Positions 9,055 through 20,090 of a stretch of 64,000 bases of DNA are shown here, in pieces (position 1 is the stretch's first letter; each line of letters opens with the position of its first letter). The DNA lies in contig OY804585.1 of NCBI GenBank assembly GCA_963680875.1, forward strand, positions 27,890,186-27,954,185, read 5' to 3'. The DNA is from Bathymodiolus brooksi. Lineage: Eukaryota > Mollusca > Bivalvia > Mytilida > Modiolidae. Under the pieces are notes generated by a model. It searched no databases. It was not told where the DNA came from and worked only from the letters and a program-made list of their open reading frames with translations. Both the position numbers and the translations under genes were made by a program.

Positions 9055-11445
9055 GATTTGATTTAAACCCCAAGTGGGAAAGAACTTTGCGTCCTTTGGC
9101 AGTTTTTCATGTGATATTCATAGGGTCCCCCGCCCAAAAAGTATTACCCGGGTCTTTATCTGACCTAAGTGCCTGGGTGGGATCCTGCACCTCAAGTCCA
9201 CAGCAGGGTGTCAAATATCAACTTTGTTATTTGGATTTTGGGGGCGCCCTATAAATATCCCATGAAAAATTGCCAAAGGACGTAAAGTTCTATTCCATTT
9301 GGGGCTTATGTCAAAGATATTGCTCGGGCCTTCAACTGACTTAAGTGCCTGGGTGGGATTCTGCACCTCATCCCCACAGCGGGGTGTCAAATATCAACAT
9401 TGTTATTTGAATTTTTTTGGGGGGGCCTATGCATATCCCATGAAATATTGCCAAAAGACGGCAAAATTTGTTCCCAATTGGGGTTTAGATCAAATGTATT
9501 GCACGGACCTTTAACTGACTTATGTGCCTCAGTTGGATTCTGCACCTCAAGCCCACAACAGGGTGTCAAATAGCAACTTTGATATTTTGATTGTTTAATT
9601 TTTTTTTGGGGGGGGGGGGCTATACATATCCGATAAAAAATGCCAAAAGACAGCAAAGTTCTTTCCCACTTGGGGCTTAGATCGAAGGTATTACCCGAGT
9701 CTTTAACTGACTGAAGTACATGGGTGGGATTCTGCACCTCAAGCCCACATAAGGGTATCAAATATAGACTTTGTTATTTGGATTTTTTTTGGGGGGCATA
9801 AGCATATCCCATGTAAAATTGCCAAAGGACGGCATAGTTTCTTCCTACTTGGAATTTAGATCAAATGATTTGCACGTACCTTTAACTGACTTAAGTGCCT
9901 TAGTGGAATTCTGCACCTCAAGCCCACAGCAGGGTGTCAAATATCAACTTTGATATTTTGATTTTTTTGGAGAAACCCTATATATATCCCATGGAAAAAT
10001 GCCAAAGGACGGAAAAGTTCTTTCCCATTCGGGCTTTAGATGAAAGGTATTACACGGACATTCAACTGACATAAGTGTCTGGGTGGGATTATGCACCGCA
10101 AGCTCACAGCAGGGTGTCAAATATTGACTTTGTTATTAGGATTTTGGCGGGACCCTATAAATATTACATGCAAAATTGCCAAAGGACGCCCAGTTCTTTC
10201 CCACGTAGGGCTTAGATTAAGGTATTACGCGGGCCTTCAAATGACTTAAGTGCCTGGTGGGATTCTGCACCTCAAGCCACAGCAGTGTGTCAAATATCTA
10301 CTTTGATAGTTGGATTTAGGGGGAACCTATAAATATATCATGAAAAATTGCCAAAGGACGGCAAAGTTCTTTCCCACTTGGGGTTTAAATCAAAGGTATT
10401 GCCCGGGCCTTAAATGACTTGATGTTAAAGTCTTGCAGCGAAATGTCATGCTCTGGGCTATTCCGGAATTTCAGTGCTTATAGGTCATGCATCAAAACCT
10501 CCATAAAGGATTCAAATACAACTAAATGCAACCAAATTTTGGCTTAATATAATTCTGATATATTTAATTTTAACTATCAATTTTAATTATACCATTCCAC
10601 TCAGTATTATTCACAATACAACAAAGTGAAAGGAATTTTTTCTTTAAAAAGGACTACTTTTGTTCTAAGCTCTGATTGGTGAATTAAATTAGTGATTTGG
10701 CACCTTTAAATACACAATTTAAAAATAACTAGATAAAATAAATACTTTTTATTAAATAAATGTGACACGCACATACAGGGTTTATATTTTGTTTATTTTT
10801 ATAAAACGTATTGCTATATCTTTCTAATGTTATATATTCCCTTTTTTTAATTTATGAGACGTCTTTGTGTGAACGGGGAATCTTAGGACTTTATTTTGTT
10901 TGACATAACGCTGGCAAATTCAAATTATATACCAGTTTACATGAAAGTAAATTATTTGTCAGTTACGCTGTGTTTATCTAAAGTTGACCGACTGTTTTGT
11001 AAGCTCGCCATCCCAAAATATATTTGTGTCTTCGTTATTTAGCCCAGTAAATAGAAGAAATAGTTTATGTTCGGGTAGACATGGGAAATAGAACATAACA
11101 TGTATTGTCTTTTACTCACGTGAGTGTCTGTGTGAGATTCTGTACCTTAGGTCCACAGTAGGGTGTCAAATGTCAACTTTCTATTGTGGAGGGATGGGGA
11201 TCCAGAAATATTTCCTACATGCCCAGATGTCGACTCCATGTGTTGAATGTGCAATTACAGAAATATATGTATTATTGGTTGCTAGAAATCTTTTACATTT
11301 TAAAAGATGTCTAGCGACCAATAATAAATTTTGCTCTTATTTATTTATTTTTTATTTTTTGGTTTTGAGACATATCGTCATAGTGGTCGCTAGATTGGGC
11401 CTGGTGGCTTTTATCGTTCTTGACTATATGAGCAACACAGCGAGT
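9055..11445 (+). repeat. Left arm of large inverted repeat
   Basis: The reverse complement recurs at about 19020-22665. The outer portion is the satellite array (9140-10425) and the inner portion is a ~1-kb shared flank (10425-11445). The first 85 bp (9055-9138) are in the opposite satellite orientation, so the outer edge is itself an inverted junction. Confidence 0.85.
9140..10425 (+). repeat. ~178-bp satellite array, forward, about 7 units
   Basis: Seven copies of GGGTGTCAAATATCAACTTT at spacings of 174-187 bp, each followed by a G-run, a TATAAATATCCCATG-like segment, TTGCCAAAGGACGG and TTAACTGACTTAAGTGCCT. Units have diverged by several to tens of percent from each other. ORFs over it are repeat shadows. 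Confidence 0.9.
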
Positions 11446-11469
11446 GTCTTATAAGAAACAGCATAGTTG

Positions 11470-11846
11470 TTAAAAAAACCCAGATTTATTATATAGATAG
11501 GTGTGAATGACGGGGATTTATCCGTGAAATAAATTCCGGTATTTCACATGTGAAATATTTTTTTTTCCGCCGGAACTATTTTTGCACAACTGTAAGTGTG
11601 GTGGTTACGTCCCTTGTTGTGTTACGGTGAATACACATGCGATTGTAAACTGAAATAATTCCACGAAATGTTATTGACGACTTTGGCACATAACCAACAT
11701 GACGTCATTGACGTCATATGAAGACTTCCAGTTTGAAACGTAAAGATTAGACGTTATTTGGCTTCGTGCACGCTTAACTTTATCAAATTTACCTAAAATA
11801 CGTTTGCAAGGTAAGCATTTTAATTATGTTTGTGCATTGTTGTAAA
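11470..11846. other. Single-copy-looking segment with paired CRE sites and a splice-donor-like end
   Basis: GC content rises slightly. Paired TGACGTCA sites at 11700-11716 are followed at 11810 by GCAAGGTAAGC, a strong donor-like sequence. This could be a promoter and untranslated first exon of a gene not otherwise visible, but no coding exon is found nearby. Confidence 0.3.
11700..11716. promoter_or_regulatory. Two tandem CRE (TGACGTCA) sites
   Basis: Perfect palindromic TGACGTCA at 11700-11707 and 11709-11716, 9 bp apart. This octamer is the consensus site for CREB/ATF bZIP factors. It is preserved in unit B at 49373-49389. No experimental evidence. Confidence 0.45.
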
Positions 11847-12022
11847 TAAGGGTAATAACAAAATTACCGAACTCCGAACAATCTTACAAAGGGAAAGTCA
11901 AAACTCATAATTATATAAACAGACAAAATCAGTCAACAACCGGAAAACTGTGAAAACCGTAATGACCCTGACTTGGTACAGGCATTTCTAAAGAAATGGT
12001 GGGTTGAATCAGATTTTATGAC
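11847..12022 (-). repeat. Dispersed repeat present only in unit A
   Basis: Starts AAGGGTAATAACAAAATTAC and includes CCGGAAAACTGTGAAAACCG and TGGTACAGGCATTTC. The reverse complement is at 26300-26455. Unit B skips it cleanly (GTAAATATGACATG). Confidence 0.7.
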
Positions 12023-12123
12023 ATGTAGGATTTTAGAGAGTCAGTTCTAGATTATCAAAAGCTCAAGAGGAACAGTTTCAAAATTCAATAGAAAAATCAT
12101 AGAAAGAGGCAAAATCGATACCA

Positions 12124-12545
12124 CTAACACACAAATATATGACCTCTAACACACAAATATATGACCTCTAACACACAAATATATGACCTCTAACACACAA
12201 ATATATGACCTCTCGTCTTCCTGGCTTGGTACAGGCTTGGTAGCGATACCTCTAATACAAATACATGACCTCTCACCTTCCTGGTTTGGTACAGGCTTGG
12301 TAACAATACCTCAAACACAAATACATGACCTCTCATCTGTCTGGCTTGATACAGGCTTGATAACGATACCTCAAACACACACATATATGACATCTCATCT
12401 TCCTGGGTTGACACAGGCTTGGTAACGATACTTCTAACAAATAAATACATGACCTCACACCTTCCAGGCTTGGTACAGGCTTGATACGGATACCTATACC
12501 ACATAAATACACGACCTCTCATCTGACTGGCTTGGTATCAAGTTA
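12124..12545 (+). repeat. Minisatellite: four 22-bp units then six ~60-bp units
   Basis: AACACACAAATATATGACCTCT is repeated four times, then ACCTCTC(A/G)TCTTCCTGGCTT..GGTACAGGCTTGGTA about every 60 bp. Open frames on both strands are repeat artefacts. The units derive from the dispersed repeat seen singly at 6190-6260. Confidence 0.9.
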
Positions 12546-12970
12546 AATTTTGCTATAGGACCACATCTCAACTATTACTGTAATGCCATGCCAGTGCTCT
12601 CTACAGATGATTAATATACGTTTAAACTATGGTATACAACAGGGCGAACAACGTTATTACAAAGAACGCTATATTCTTGAACATTATACATAGTACATTT
12701 AATCTTCGTGACACAGAGATTGTCATATGTATAATATTAGTTCTATTAAAGTGAGCCGATACCCTCAACCATTATTTGAATATTCGATGACATTGTAAGA
12801 CATAATAGTGAAAACAATACTCAATTTGAACCAAAATGTAATTGTCAATACTATTTTCGTCATCTGTTTACAATTAATTGACAGAATGCATGCATACAAG
12901 CATATAGTACCCACGGTAGATGAGATACATAAACGCCACGTGTGCACTAAATTAGATATCTACTTTTGTA
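12546..12970. other. Spacer between minisatellites, no gene
   Basis: AT-rich with no supported coding region. It ends with a fragment of the ..GTGCACTAAATTAGATATCTAC dispersed repeat. Confidence 0.6.
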
Positions 12971-12974
12971 TTAC

Positions 12975-13375
12975 TATCACAGGGTCGATAACTCTAGCTA
13001 CTGGTGGACTATTAGTCCTCGAGAGTATCATCGGTCCAGTAGTCAGTGTTTCTATCACGGGGTCGGTAACTCTAGCTACTGGTGAACTATTAGTCCCCAA
13101 GGGTATCATCGGTCCAGTAGTCAGTGTTTCTATCACATGGTCGATAACTCTAGCTACTGGTGGACTATTAATTCCCGAGGGTATCATCGGTCCAGTAGTC
13201 AGTGTTTCTATCACAGGATCGATAACTCTAGCTACTGGTGGACTATAAGTCCCCGAGGGTATCATTGGTCCAGTAGTCAGTGTTTCTATCACGGGTCGAT
13301 AACTCTATCTACTGGTGGACTATTAGTCCCCTAGGGTATCATTGGTCCAGTAATCAGTTTTTCGGTATTGACGTG
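12975..13375 (+). repeat. 78-bp minisatellite, about 5 units
   Basis: The unit starts TATCACAGGGTCGATAACTC at 12975, 13053, 13131, 13209 and 13287. Because 78 is a multiple of 3, a 26-residue periodic ORF stays open on both strands (ITGSITLATGGLLVPEGIIG type on +). No start context, signal or homology suggests a protein. Seven units in unit B. Confidence 0.9.
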
Positions 13376-13436
13376 GTTTATTAAATAAACATCTATTATT
13401 GAAATTTACTGTTCCTAAATGATGGAATTGTTATTA

Positions 13437-14012
13437 AAAGTAAGGGTTCTCCTACCACAGATATAGGTGACGCTGATTTTAGATATTAAAACTAAGGGTT
13501 CTCCTACCACAGATTTAGGTGACGCTGATCTTAGATATTAAAACTAAGGGTTCTCCTACCACAGACATTGGTGACGCTGATTTTAGATATTAAAACTAAG
13601 GGTTCTCCTACCACAGACATAGGTGACGCTGATTTTAGATATTAAAACTAAGGGTTCTCCTACCACAGATATAGGTGACGCTGATTTTAGATATTAAAAC
13701 TAAGGGTTCTCCTACCACAGATATAGGTGACGCTGATTTTAGATATTAAAACTAAGGGTTCTCCTACCACAGATATAGGTGACGCTGATTTTAGATATTA
13801 AAACTAAGGGTTCCCCTACCACAGACATAGGTGACGCTGATTTTAGATATTAAAACTAAGGGTTCTCCTACCACAGACATAGGTGACGATGATTTTAGAT
13901 ATTAAAACTAAGGGTTCTCCTACCACAGACATAGGTGACGCTGATTTTAGATATTAAACTAAGGGTTCTACTACCACAGATATAGGTGACGCTGATTTTA
14001 GATATCCTATTT
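13437..14012 (+). repeat. ~52-bp minisatellite, 11 units
   Basis: Eleven copies of AAGGGTTCTCCTACCACAGA..AGGTGACGCTGATTTTAG, nearly identical to each other, with TATATAGG/ACATAGG variants. Homogeneous compared with the neighbouring arrays. Confidence 0.92.
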
Positions 14013-14135
14013 GGTTTACTTGCTCCCAAAGACTTTTAATTTATTTAGCTTTCCAATCAATTGATTTAAAGCGTATCTGATGAAGGTTGTTCCAGAAATG
14101 GGTCGTGTGCACTAAATTATACATCTACGGGTTTT
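13996..14135 (+). repeat. Dispersed repeat, TTCCAGAAA..ATCTAC family
   Basis: TTTACTTGCTCCCAAAGAC.., CTGATGAAGGTTGTTCCAG, GTGCACTAAATTATACATC. Abuts the 52-bp array. Confidence 0.65.
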
Positions 14136-14246
14136 TTGTATTTTAAACACTAGGAAAGAACAATACAAAACACAACATAAACACTGTTAAAAACATGTAC
14201 TCGTACTACACGCGCCAAACATCGGAGTGACACCTGGTAGTCCAGA

Positions 14247-14392
14247 AGGGTCGTGGCGGTCAGTTTTATTTGTGGAGGAAACCGAAGTACCCGGAGAAAA
14301 CCACTGACCTGTCGCAAGTCACTGACAAACTTTATTGCATAATGTTGTATCGAGTACACTACGTCTGATCGGGGTTCGAACTCAGCTGCATG
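14247..14392 (-). repeat. tRNA-derived SINE, 5'-truncated
   Basis: Reverse copy: GTCGTGGCGGTCAG.., GGAGAAAACCACTGACCTG, GTATCGAGTACAC.., GGGGTTCGAACTCAGC (box B complement). Confidence 0.7.
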
Positions 14393-14589
14393 TTATGAAA
14401 AAACAATTTTTTGCAATGGAAAATTCAATATGCTGAGTAAGAGGGCTTCCAAATTAAGAGAGTAAAGTCATGAAAATTGTGTGCAACTCATTACCTTGTA
14501 ATGGCTAACAAAAAGATATATATTTTCAATATAAGTCAGATACGGTCAACGAACCAGCGAACCATGTAGCGTTCTCGGTGTTTTGGGTA

Positions 14590-15456
14590 TTATCGCATTA
14601 GAACTTTTGCAGCTAAGGTGAACGGTGTAGCAAATCCAAGCGGGTCGTAAATGCTAGACACCTGACTAAGTACCATCCTCGGCGTCAACAATTCAGGCAC
14701 ACTACAATCAATCTGATTCCTTGCAATATTTTTGCCAGTCCGAATATTTCTGTGTTTTGGTGAGAAGTTAAGCTTAACTTGAAATTCAAACATGTCTGAT
14801 TTTGGAATCCATCTCATTCCTAGAATATTTTCTGGTCCTGATTCAGCCAATTTCATATTAGTATTTACAATTCCTTTGTATCCGGTTTCCGTGCCAGAAA
14901 TAATCCAATGTTTGATAGAAAATCCCCCAAATGCTAGCATTGTTTCTGTTTCCTGAGCAATTCGCCGTGCTTCTTCAACGTTATCAACCGATTGTAATAT
15001 ATCATCTACGTAACTATTTCTGATAACCATTTTCGATGCGTCCGGGTATATATGCTGATACATTGTCGCTGTTTGGCGTAATGCAAGAGTAGCGATCGCC
15101 CCTCTTGGTCGATCACCAAAGGCTACTGCCATCAAAACATAGTGATCTGGTTCTATATGAGTTTCAAGATTTCTCCATACAAATATATGTGTATGTTGAA
15201 CAAGCGTTGATAGCTTAACTGCGTTGTACATTTTGGAGAAATCACCAGCTAAAGCTGTATGTTTTTGTCTGAAGCGTATAAGTACAGCTATCAAGGCATT
15301 CATTATATTCGATCCTTTCGTCCAATAATCGTTGAGTACGTGTCCCATGAACGAAGCTGATGAATTAAATACGATCCTAACTGGTGTTGAATATGGCTCT
15401 GGTTTTAACACTTCATGGTGTGGTATGTATTGAACAGGTCCTTTGTGTTCTTCCAT
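14590..15456 (-). pseudogene. BEL/Pao reverse transcriptase, N-terminal part
   Basis: 288 open codons. Recognisable BEL/Pao RT features are RIVFNSSASFMG (fingers), ALAGDFSKMYNAV (first catalytic Asp block) and NSYVDDILQS with the YVDDI active site at 14998-15012, then the SIKHWIISG region and a MVLSQVSSIYDPLGF block that normally links RT to the peptidase A17 region in this superfamily. It stops at LAAKVLMR, where the family would continue for several hundred residues. A frame break separates it from the upstream protease frame; in unit B the same region has further single-base losses. Confidence 0.85.
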
Positions 15457-15599
15457 TTCTTTCTTTGTTAATTTCTTTAGCGATTCCTCGATTTATCATG
15501 TCTATGATTTGTTCATTGTATGCAATTGCGTATTCCAACCCATTCCGAATCAATCTTTTCTCTGTCGACAAAAGCCTGGCAATTGCTGATGCTACGTTG

Positions 15600-16526
15600 T
15601 TAGTCAGTTGATTGTTTTTTTATCCAGGGATATTGTACTGTCCATTGCTTCGATTCTTTTTCATGTTTAAGTCCTGATTTTATTATATTTAATTCCCTCT
15701 CTTCTCTCAAACTGTGATTCGATTGTCCTGTAGCACACTTTCCACACTTACATGACCCACACTTTAAAGCACATTGGGTCCCCAGTCCTTCAATATCAAA
15801 AAAGAAATCTAATCGTTCTTTAATTCCACTTCTGTCCACAACATGCGTTGCATTTAACTGTGCCAATTGTCCGGAAACAAAATATATTTTCACGATTCCA
15901 TGATTTCTTACTTTTGGTACCCCAAGTAGAGGGTGGCTTCCCCTGAGGCAGTATCCAAATTGATTCCTCATTATCTGGATATTATCGACTTCGTCCAATT
16001 TATTAGGCATTAATATGCAACAGTCCGTGCCAATTAATATGTCTACTTGTCCAGTTGGTCTTTTAACGTCCTTTTCGTCAATTCCTTTAAACAATCTAGC
16101 AACTTTACTAATATCAACATCGGAAATATCAGCTGTAGCTTCTTCCATGCCGTATGCCTTTATTGTCCATGTGTTACCACTTAGATCAGTTAATAGTAGT
16201 ATATACTCCTTGCTTTGAACACATTCCGTTACATTTCCAACCTTTGTTACTGATAATGTTATTTCTTGTCCATACAATCCTAGTTTTCTTGCAGCCTTAT
16301 GAGTAATAAGAGACATGTTTGCACCAGGATCCCAAATTGTTGTCAGAGAATGGCCCTTATATGACAACGAGCTAATCATTAGTAATATACCATAATTAAC
16401 CCTGTCGTTGTTTCTTATCTGAACAGAATTATGGAACAATATCTCATCTACATGTGCAGTATGCAAACTTCTATGATGCCTTTGTCCACATCTTTGATAT
16501 CCATTATTTGATATATCACAAGGCAT
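15600..16526 (-). pseudogene. BEL/Pao retropepsin-like protease region
   Basis: 308 open codons. It starts within a zinc-binding segment (..GYQRCGQRHHRSLHT) typical of the gag-protease junction in BEL/Pao, followed by the aspartic protease core with WDPGANMSLIT at the active-site Asp (DxGA) and LIGTDCCILMP further on, then a Cys-rich linker (CALKCGSCKCGKC). A frame break at the C-terminal end is shared by both units. Confidence 0.8.
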
Positions 16527-16611
16527 ACGATTGTTGCATTGTCTTGATAAATGTCCTATCTTTACACAACTGAAACATCCGCCATCTTTTTTTCAACATA
16601 TCAATCTTTGT

Positions 16612-16983
16612 TTAACTATCTAGTTTTGCAAATATACTGCAATCTCCGATTTCATGAGCGTCAGATTTATGATACCAACACTTCATCCTTTCAAAACCTC
16701 TGTTATTACTAGAGGATCTATCTTGACGAAATCTGTTAAAACTAGTTCGATTATTTGAATGTGATACCATCTGTGCCACTTGTGTCAACCCTTCAACTAC
16801 TTGTTTCATCATGTTTTGATTTTCTTGCATTTGCATTTGTAATGTATTTACAATTCCATCCTTCTCGTCGTCCTGGTTAATTGTTGTAATGACGGAATAT
16901 GCTTTGCCTCTACTATTACCACATTCTCTCATGTCGTCCTGTATGTATTCAATTGCATTCTTTTCCTCAAGTAATAATTGCAA
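16612..16983 (-). pseudogene. BEL/Pao gag C-terminal region
   Basis: A 123-codon fragment, hydrophilic, with Gln/Asn-rich stretches and a CWYHKSDAHEIGDC CCHC-like knuckle. It is frame-shifted relative to upstream gag at about 16985 in both units. Copy A has an extra T-run base near 16590 that separates it from the second knuckle, which is still in frame with the protease in unit B. Confidence 0.75.
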
Positions 16984-17069
16984 AAATCATGAAATCCTGT
17001 ACTAGTTTTCAATTCAAATCTTTGTTTTCGTAATGCCCATTCACGCTTTTGTAATGGCGGAAGCAATTT

Positions 17070-17852
17070 TTATATTTGACTAATCATTGTCGCAGTATTC
17101 ATCTCAGAATCTAATTTCATTCGTTTTAGATCAAGCCAACATGTCTCTACAGTCTCGACCATTGAGATGAATTTCATAGGATCACCTTCTTGAATATTCT
17201 TAGGCCCTTTTAATTTGCTCAAAATATTATCAGCCTGTTTTTCAGGCCTCCCATATTTTAGATCAAGACGTCGAAACATTTCTTCGAAGTCGTTATCCAC
17301 CCCTTTCACAACCCTCAATGCTTCACCACTTAAACATTGCTTAAGAGTGTATGAATCACATCCATACGATGGTAGCATGTGTCTTTCATAGTCAACCTTA
17401 CAAATTGGATATTGTCGTATATTCCCAGTAAACGTAGGGGCATCTAATTTGTTCACCTTAGAAGTCTCAAATGCTCCCTTTGTTTGACCTTTTTCATTAT
17501 AATGTGATTTCTTTTCACTTGCCCTTTCAGCTTTTACTCTTTCCTTCATGTCTTCACACAATGATCTTGATTTACATAGTTCTTTATACATGACGGTTAT
17601 ATCATGGTTCAGCTCATTGACCTTGGTTTTGTCGTCCTCATTGTCTGATTCAAATGATTCTAGATATGTTTCATGTCTCGCTTCTAATTCTACATATGCT
17701 GATTCCAGATCTTGTAATATTTTACTAATTACAGCAATATCAATTTGCTCCTGTATCCCTTCTAGTAAACGCCCATAAATTCTATGAAATTTACCTTTTG
17801 CAGTACTTCTTTTCTTCTTAGTAATCTTCGTGTTTTCTGCATCTTCTGACAT
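17070..17852 (-). pseudogene. BEL/Pao gag N-terminal region (DUF1759-like)
   Basis: 260 open codons from an ATG: a basic start, coiled-coil-like acidic middle, then LDAPTFTGNIRQYPICKVDY and SGEALRVVKG..DLKYGRPEK, the conserved gag block of BEL/Pao elements. It ends early at MISQI because of base differences near 17070; unit B reads on here. Confidence 0.8.
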
Positions 17853-17861
17853 CTTCCCGTG

Positions 17862-18303
17862 TGTTGAAATGTGTTGGGTATTATGGCAATAAATACTACG
17901 TCAAAGGTAATAACTTTAATTTGGTAATGATGTTTCAACCTGAAATACATGAATAAGAAATATCATGAGTATTGTTGAATAACAATGAACGTACTGTTGA
18001 GAACTGAATTGAATTGACTATTGAAATTAAACAAAAAACATAATGTCAGTAATATTTCAAACTTACACAATGACGGGCAATATGCCATATCCAGTCTAAT
18101 TATATTTCAGAGTTTGGTTTTCCGTGGACAGCCGCGTCCAAAACCAATGAACAAAGGAGCTCTATAATACCGGGGAAGGAAACCTATTGTTTGAGGTACA
18201 TAAGTAATATATGCTCCATATCGGGAAAATTCCGTCATAAAGTCCAATCAATCGATTTCGATACACTCGGTTATATTCTCTATATATTCTCTGGGTTGTC
18301 ACA
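17862..18303 (-). repeat. Candidate 5' LTR / leader of the BEL/Pao element
   Basis: Read on the minus strand, a TGTGACAACCC start at 18303 runs about 440 bp to the gag ATG region. No second LTR survives for comparison and no primer-binding site was clear, so the limits are uncertain. Confidence 0.35.
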
Positions 18304-18339
18304 TAAGATGAAAGTCTAGTCTCATATCATAACATTTAG

Positions 18340-18540
18340 AGAAAACCGAATGGATACTCAAGAATGAATAACCCAGATACAAAGGCAACATTCGCCACAA
18401 GCCACAGAACAAACACGTAAAAAAACACAACACAGAAAACTAAAAAAATGTGCAACACTACATCACCCAAGAACCAGAAGTGAACCCAGATGCTTCCGAA
18501 GAATAAGCAGCCCCTGTTTCTCATAAGACATCCGTCGTGT
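18340..18540 (-). repeat. Dispersed repeat, CGAGTAACACG family, diverged
   Basis: Starts AGAGAAAACCGAATGGATAC; shares the AACACAGAAAACTAAA.., GAACCCAGATGCTTCCGAAG and CATCCGTCGTGTTACC end. Confidence 0.6.
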
Positions 18541-18920
18541 TACCCAGTTATATAGTCCAGTCCAGGATAAAAATCCTATGTTTTTGACAATGATATACAC
18601 ACATATATTGTTATTAATTTGTCAGCCATCTTTCAATGTTTTGTGTTGTCTTATTATGTGACTTTACGTTCTGAGTTACGTGTTGTGATGTCCGTTACAA
18701 TTTCCTCATAAAAACTATGTTCGGTTCGGTTCGTCTTTACCACCAGTTGTTTGTAGGAGGGCTCATGTCTTCTTTGCGTTATTTGTGTTTGTGGTATCCA
18801 ACACATACTAGTATTGAGTTGTGTTTTAACTTTCTTTATCTTCGTCTGGCGTAACATATGTTGCCAGTTTCTCGGGTTTTCCATTTTTGATTGCCCCTTC
18901 GGTATTCTCTAACGTTAAAT

Positions 18921-18966
18921 ACTCAGCATGTTGAATTATACAAATGTAAAATTCAACATGCTGAGT
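18921..18966. repeat. 17-bp perfect hairpin
   Basis: Arms ACTCAGCATGTTGAATT (18921-18937) and its complement (18950-18966) with a 12-nt loop. Preserved in unit B (56542-56587). It stands at the end of a repeat block ending TTCGGTATTCTCTAACGTT. Confidence 0.7.
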
Positions 18967-19511
18967 TAGATGGATGTCAAGGATGTTTTTTATAACTTGC
19001 AATCAGATTAAATAAATCGTATAGTCGTCTCAAGAATGCGACAACAATAATATACCAGGCTCAAGCTAGCGACCAATTTCTAGCAACCACTAAACAAGTG
19101 ACCAAGAAGGCGATATGTCTCAAAACCCAAAAAAATAAATAAGAGCAAAATGTAATTTCTAGCCACCAACAATAAATATTTTACTCTAATTGCACAATCA
19201 TCACATTGAATCTACATCTGGGCATACAGGAAATATTTCTGCCCCCCCCCCCCCCCCATCCACAATTTAAAGTTGACATTTGACACCCTACTGTGGACCT
19301 ATGGTGCATACTCTCACACAGACGCTCATGTTTGTATAAGACAATATATTTTATGTTCTTTTTCCCATGTTCACTCAAACATAAAATATTTCTTCTCTTT
19401 ACTGGGCTAAATAACGAAGACACAAATATATTTTGGGATGGCGAGTTTATAAAACAGTCGACCAACTTTAAATAAACACAGCGAAAACAAATAATTTCCT
19501 TTCATGTAAAC

Positions 19512-20090
19512 CGGTATTTTGACCCCCCTACCCATGGTATCTTGACCCCCTTACCCATGGTATATCCACCCCATACCTATGGTGGTTTGACCTCCCTACC
19601 CATGGTATATCGACCACCATACCCATGGTATTTTGACCCCCCTATCCATGGTATTTTGACCCCCTACCCATGGTATATTGACCCTGCTACCCATGGTATA
19701 TCGACTACCCTACCCATGGTATATCGAACCCCCTAACCATGGAATTGTGGCCCCCTATCCATGGTATTTTGACCCGCTACCCATGGTATATCGACCCCCT
19801 ACCCATGGTATTTTGACCCCCCTACCCATGGTATATCAACCCCCCTAACCATGTTATTTTGACCCCCCTACCCATGGCATAACGACCCCCTACACATGGT
19901 ATATTGACCCCTCTAACTATGGTATTTTGACCCCCTATCTATCTCTCTATCTCTTCATTAGAAATGAGGGGGGTCAAAATACCATGCGGGTTCAATTTAC
20001 CATACAAGGGGGTCAGTTCTCAATAAGGGGGGTCAACATACCATGGATGAAAATTGACCCCGGGGTCAATATACCATGGGTGTTCAAATA
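19512..20090. repeat. ~21-bp CCATGG minisatellite with inverted tail
   Basis: About 20 units of TTGACCCCCCTACCCATGGTAT type (19512-19935), then units in the opposite orientation (GGGGGGTCAAAATACCATG.., 19968-20090). The array therefore folds back on itself. ORFs with PMVYRPP repeats are shadows. Confidence 0.88.

Larger units (their letters stand above)
14590..17852 (-). mobile_element. BEL/Pao LTR-retrotransposon fragment (gag-pro-5' RT), decayed, copy A
   Basis: Reading right to left: gag-like ORF, zinc-knuckle region, aspartic protease, and reverse transcriptase up to just past the catalytic YVDDI. The later RT, RNase H and integrase regions and the 3' LTR are missing, so the 3' end is truncated. 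At least three frame breaks are shared with unit B and some are private. The order and the HH..LH zinc motif are typical of BEL/Pao. Confidence 0.85.

Noticed and set aside
9299..9953. ORFs across the satellite arrays
   Set aside because: Same translated motif (LSAWVGFCTSSPQ) appears per satellite unit; not genes.
12183..12522. ORFs with DLSSSWLGTGL-type repeats, both strands (also 49654-49921)
   Set aside because: Products of the 60-bp minisatellite, open in overlapping opposite frames.
12960..13292. Long periodic ORFs on both strands (also 50279-50767 and 50431-50919)
   Set aside because: They arise from a 78-bp tandem repeat whose length is a multiple of three; no signal, domain or splice context.
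13437..14012. CRISPR array
   Set aside because: Direct repeats without unique spacers; a eukaryotic minisatellite.
19542..19736. Proline-rich ORF (PMVYRPP repeats)
   Set aside because: Translation of the 21-bp CCATGG minisatellite.
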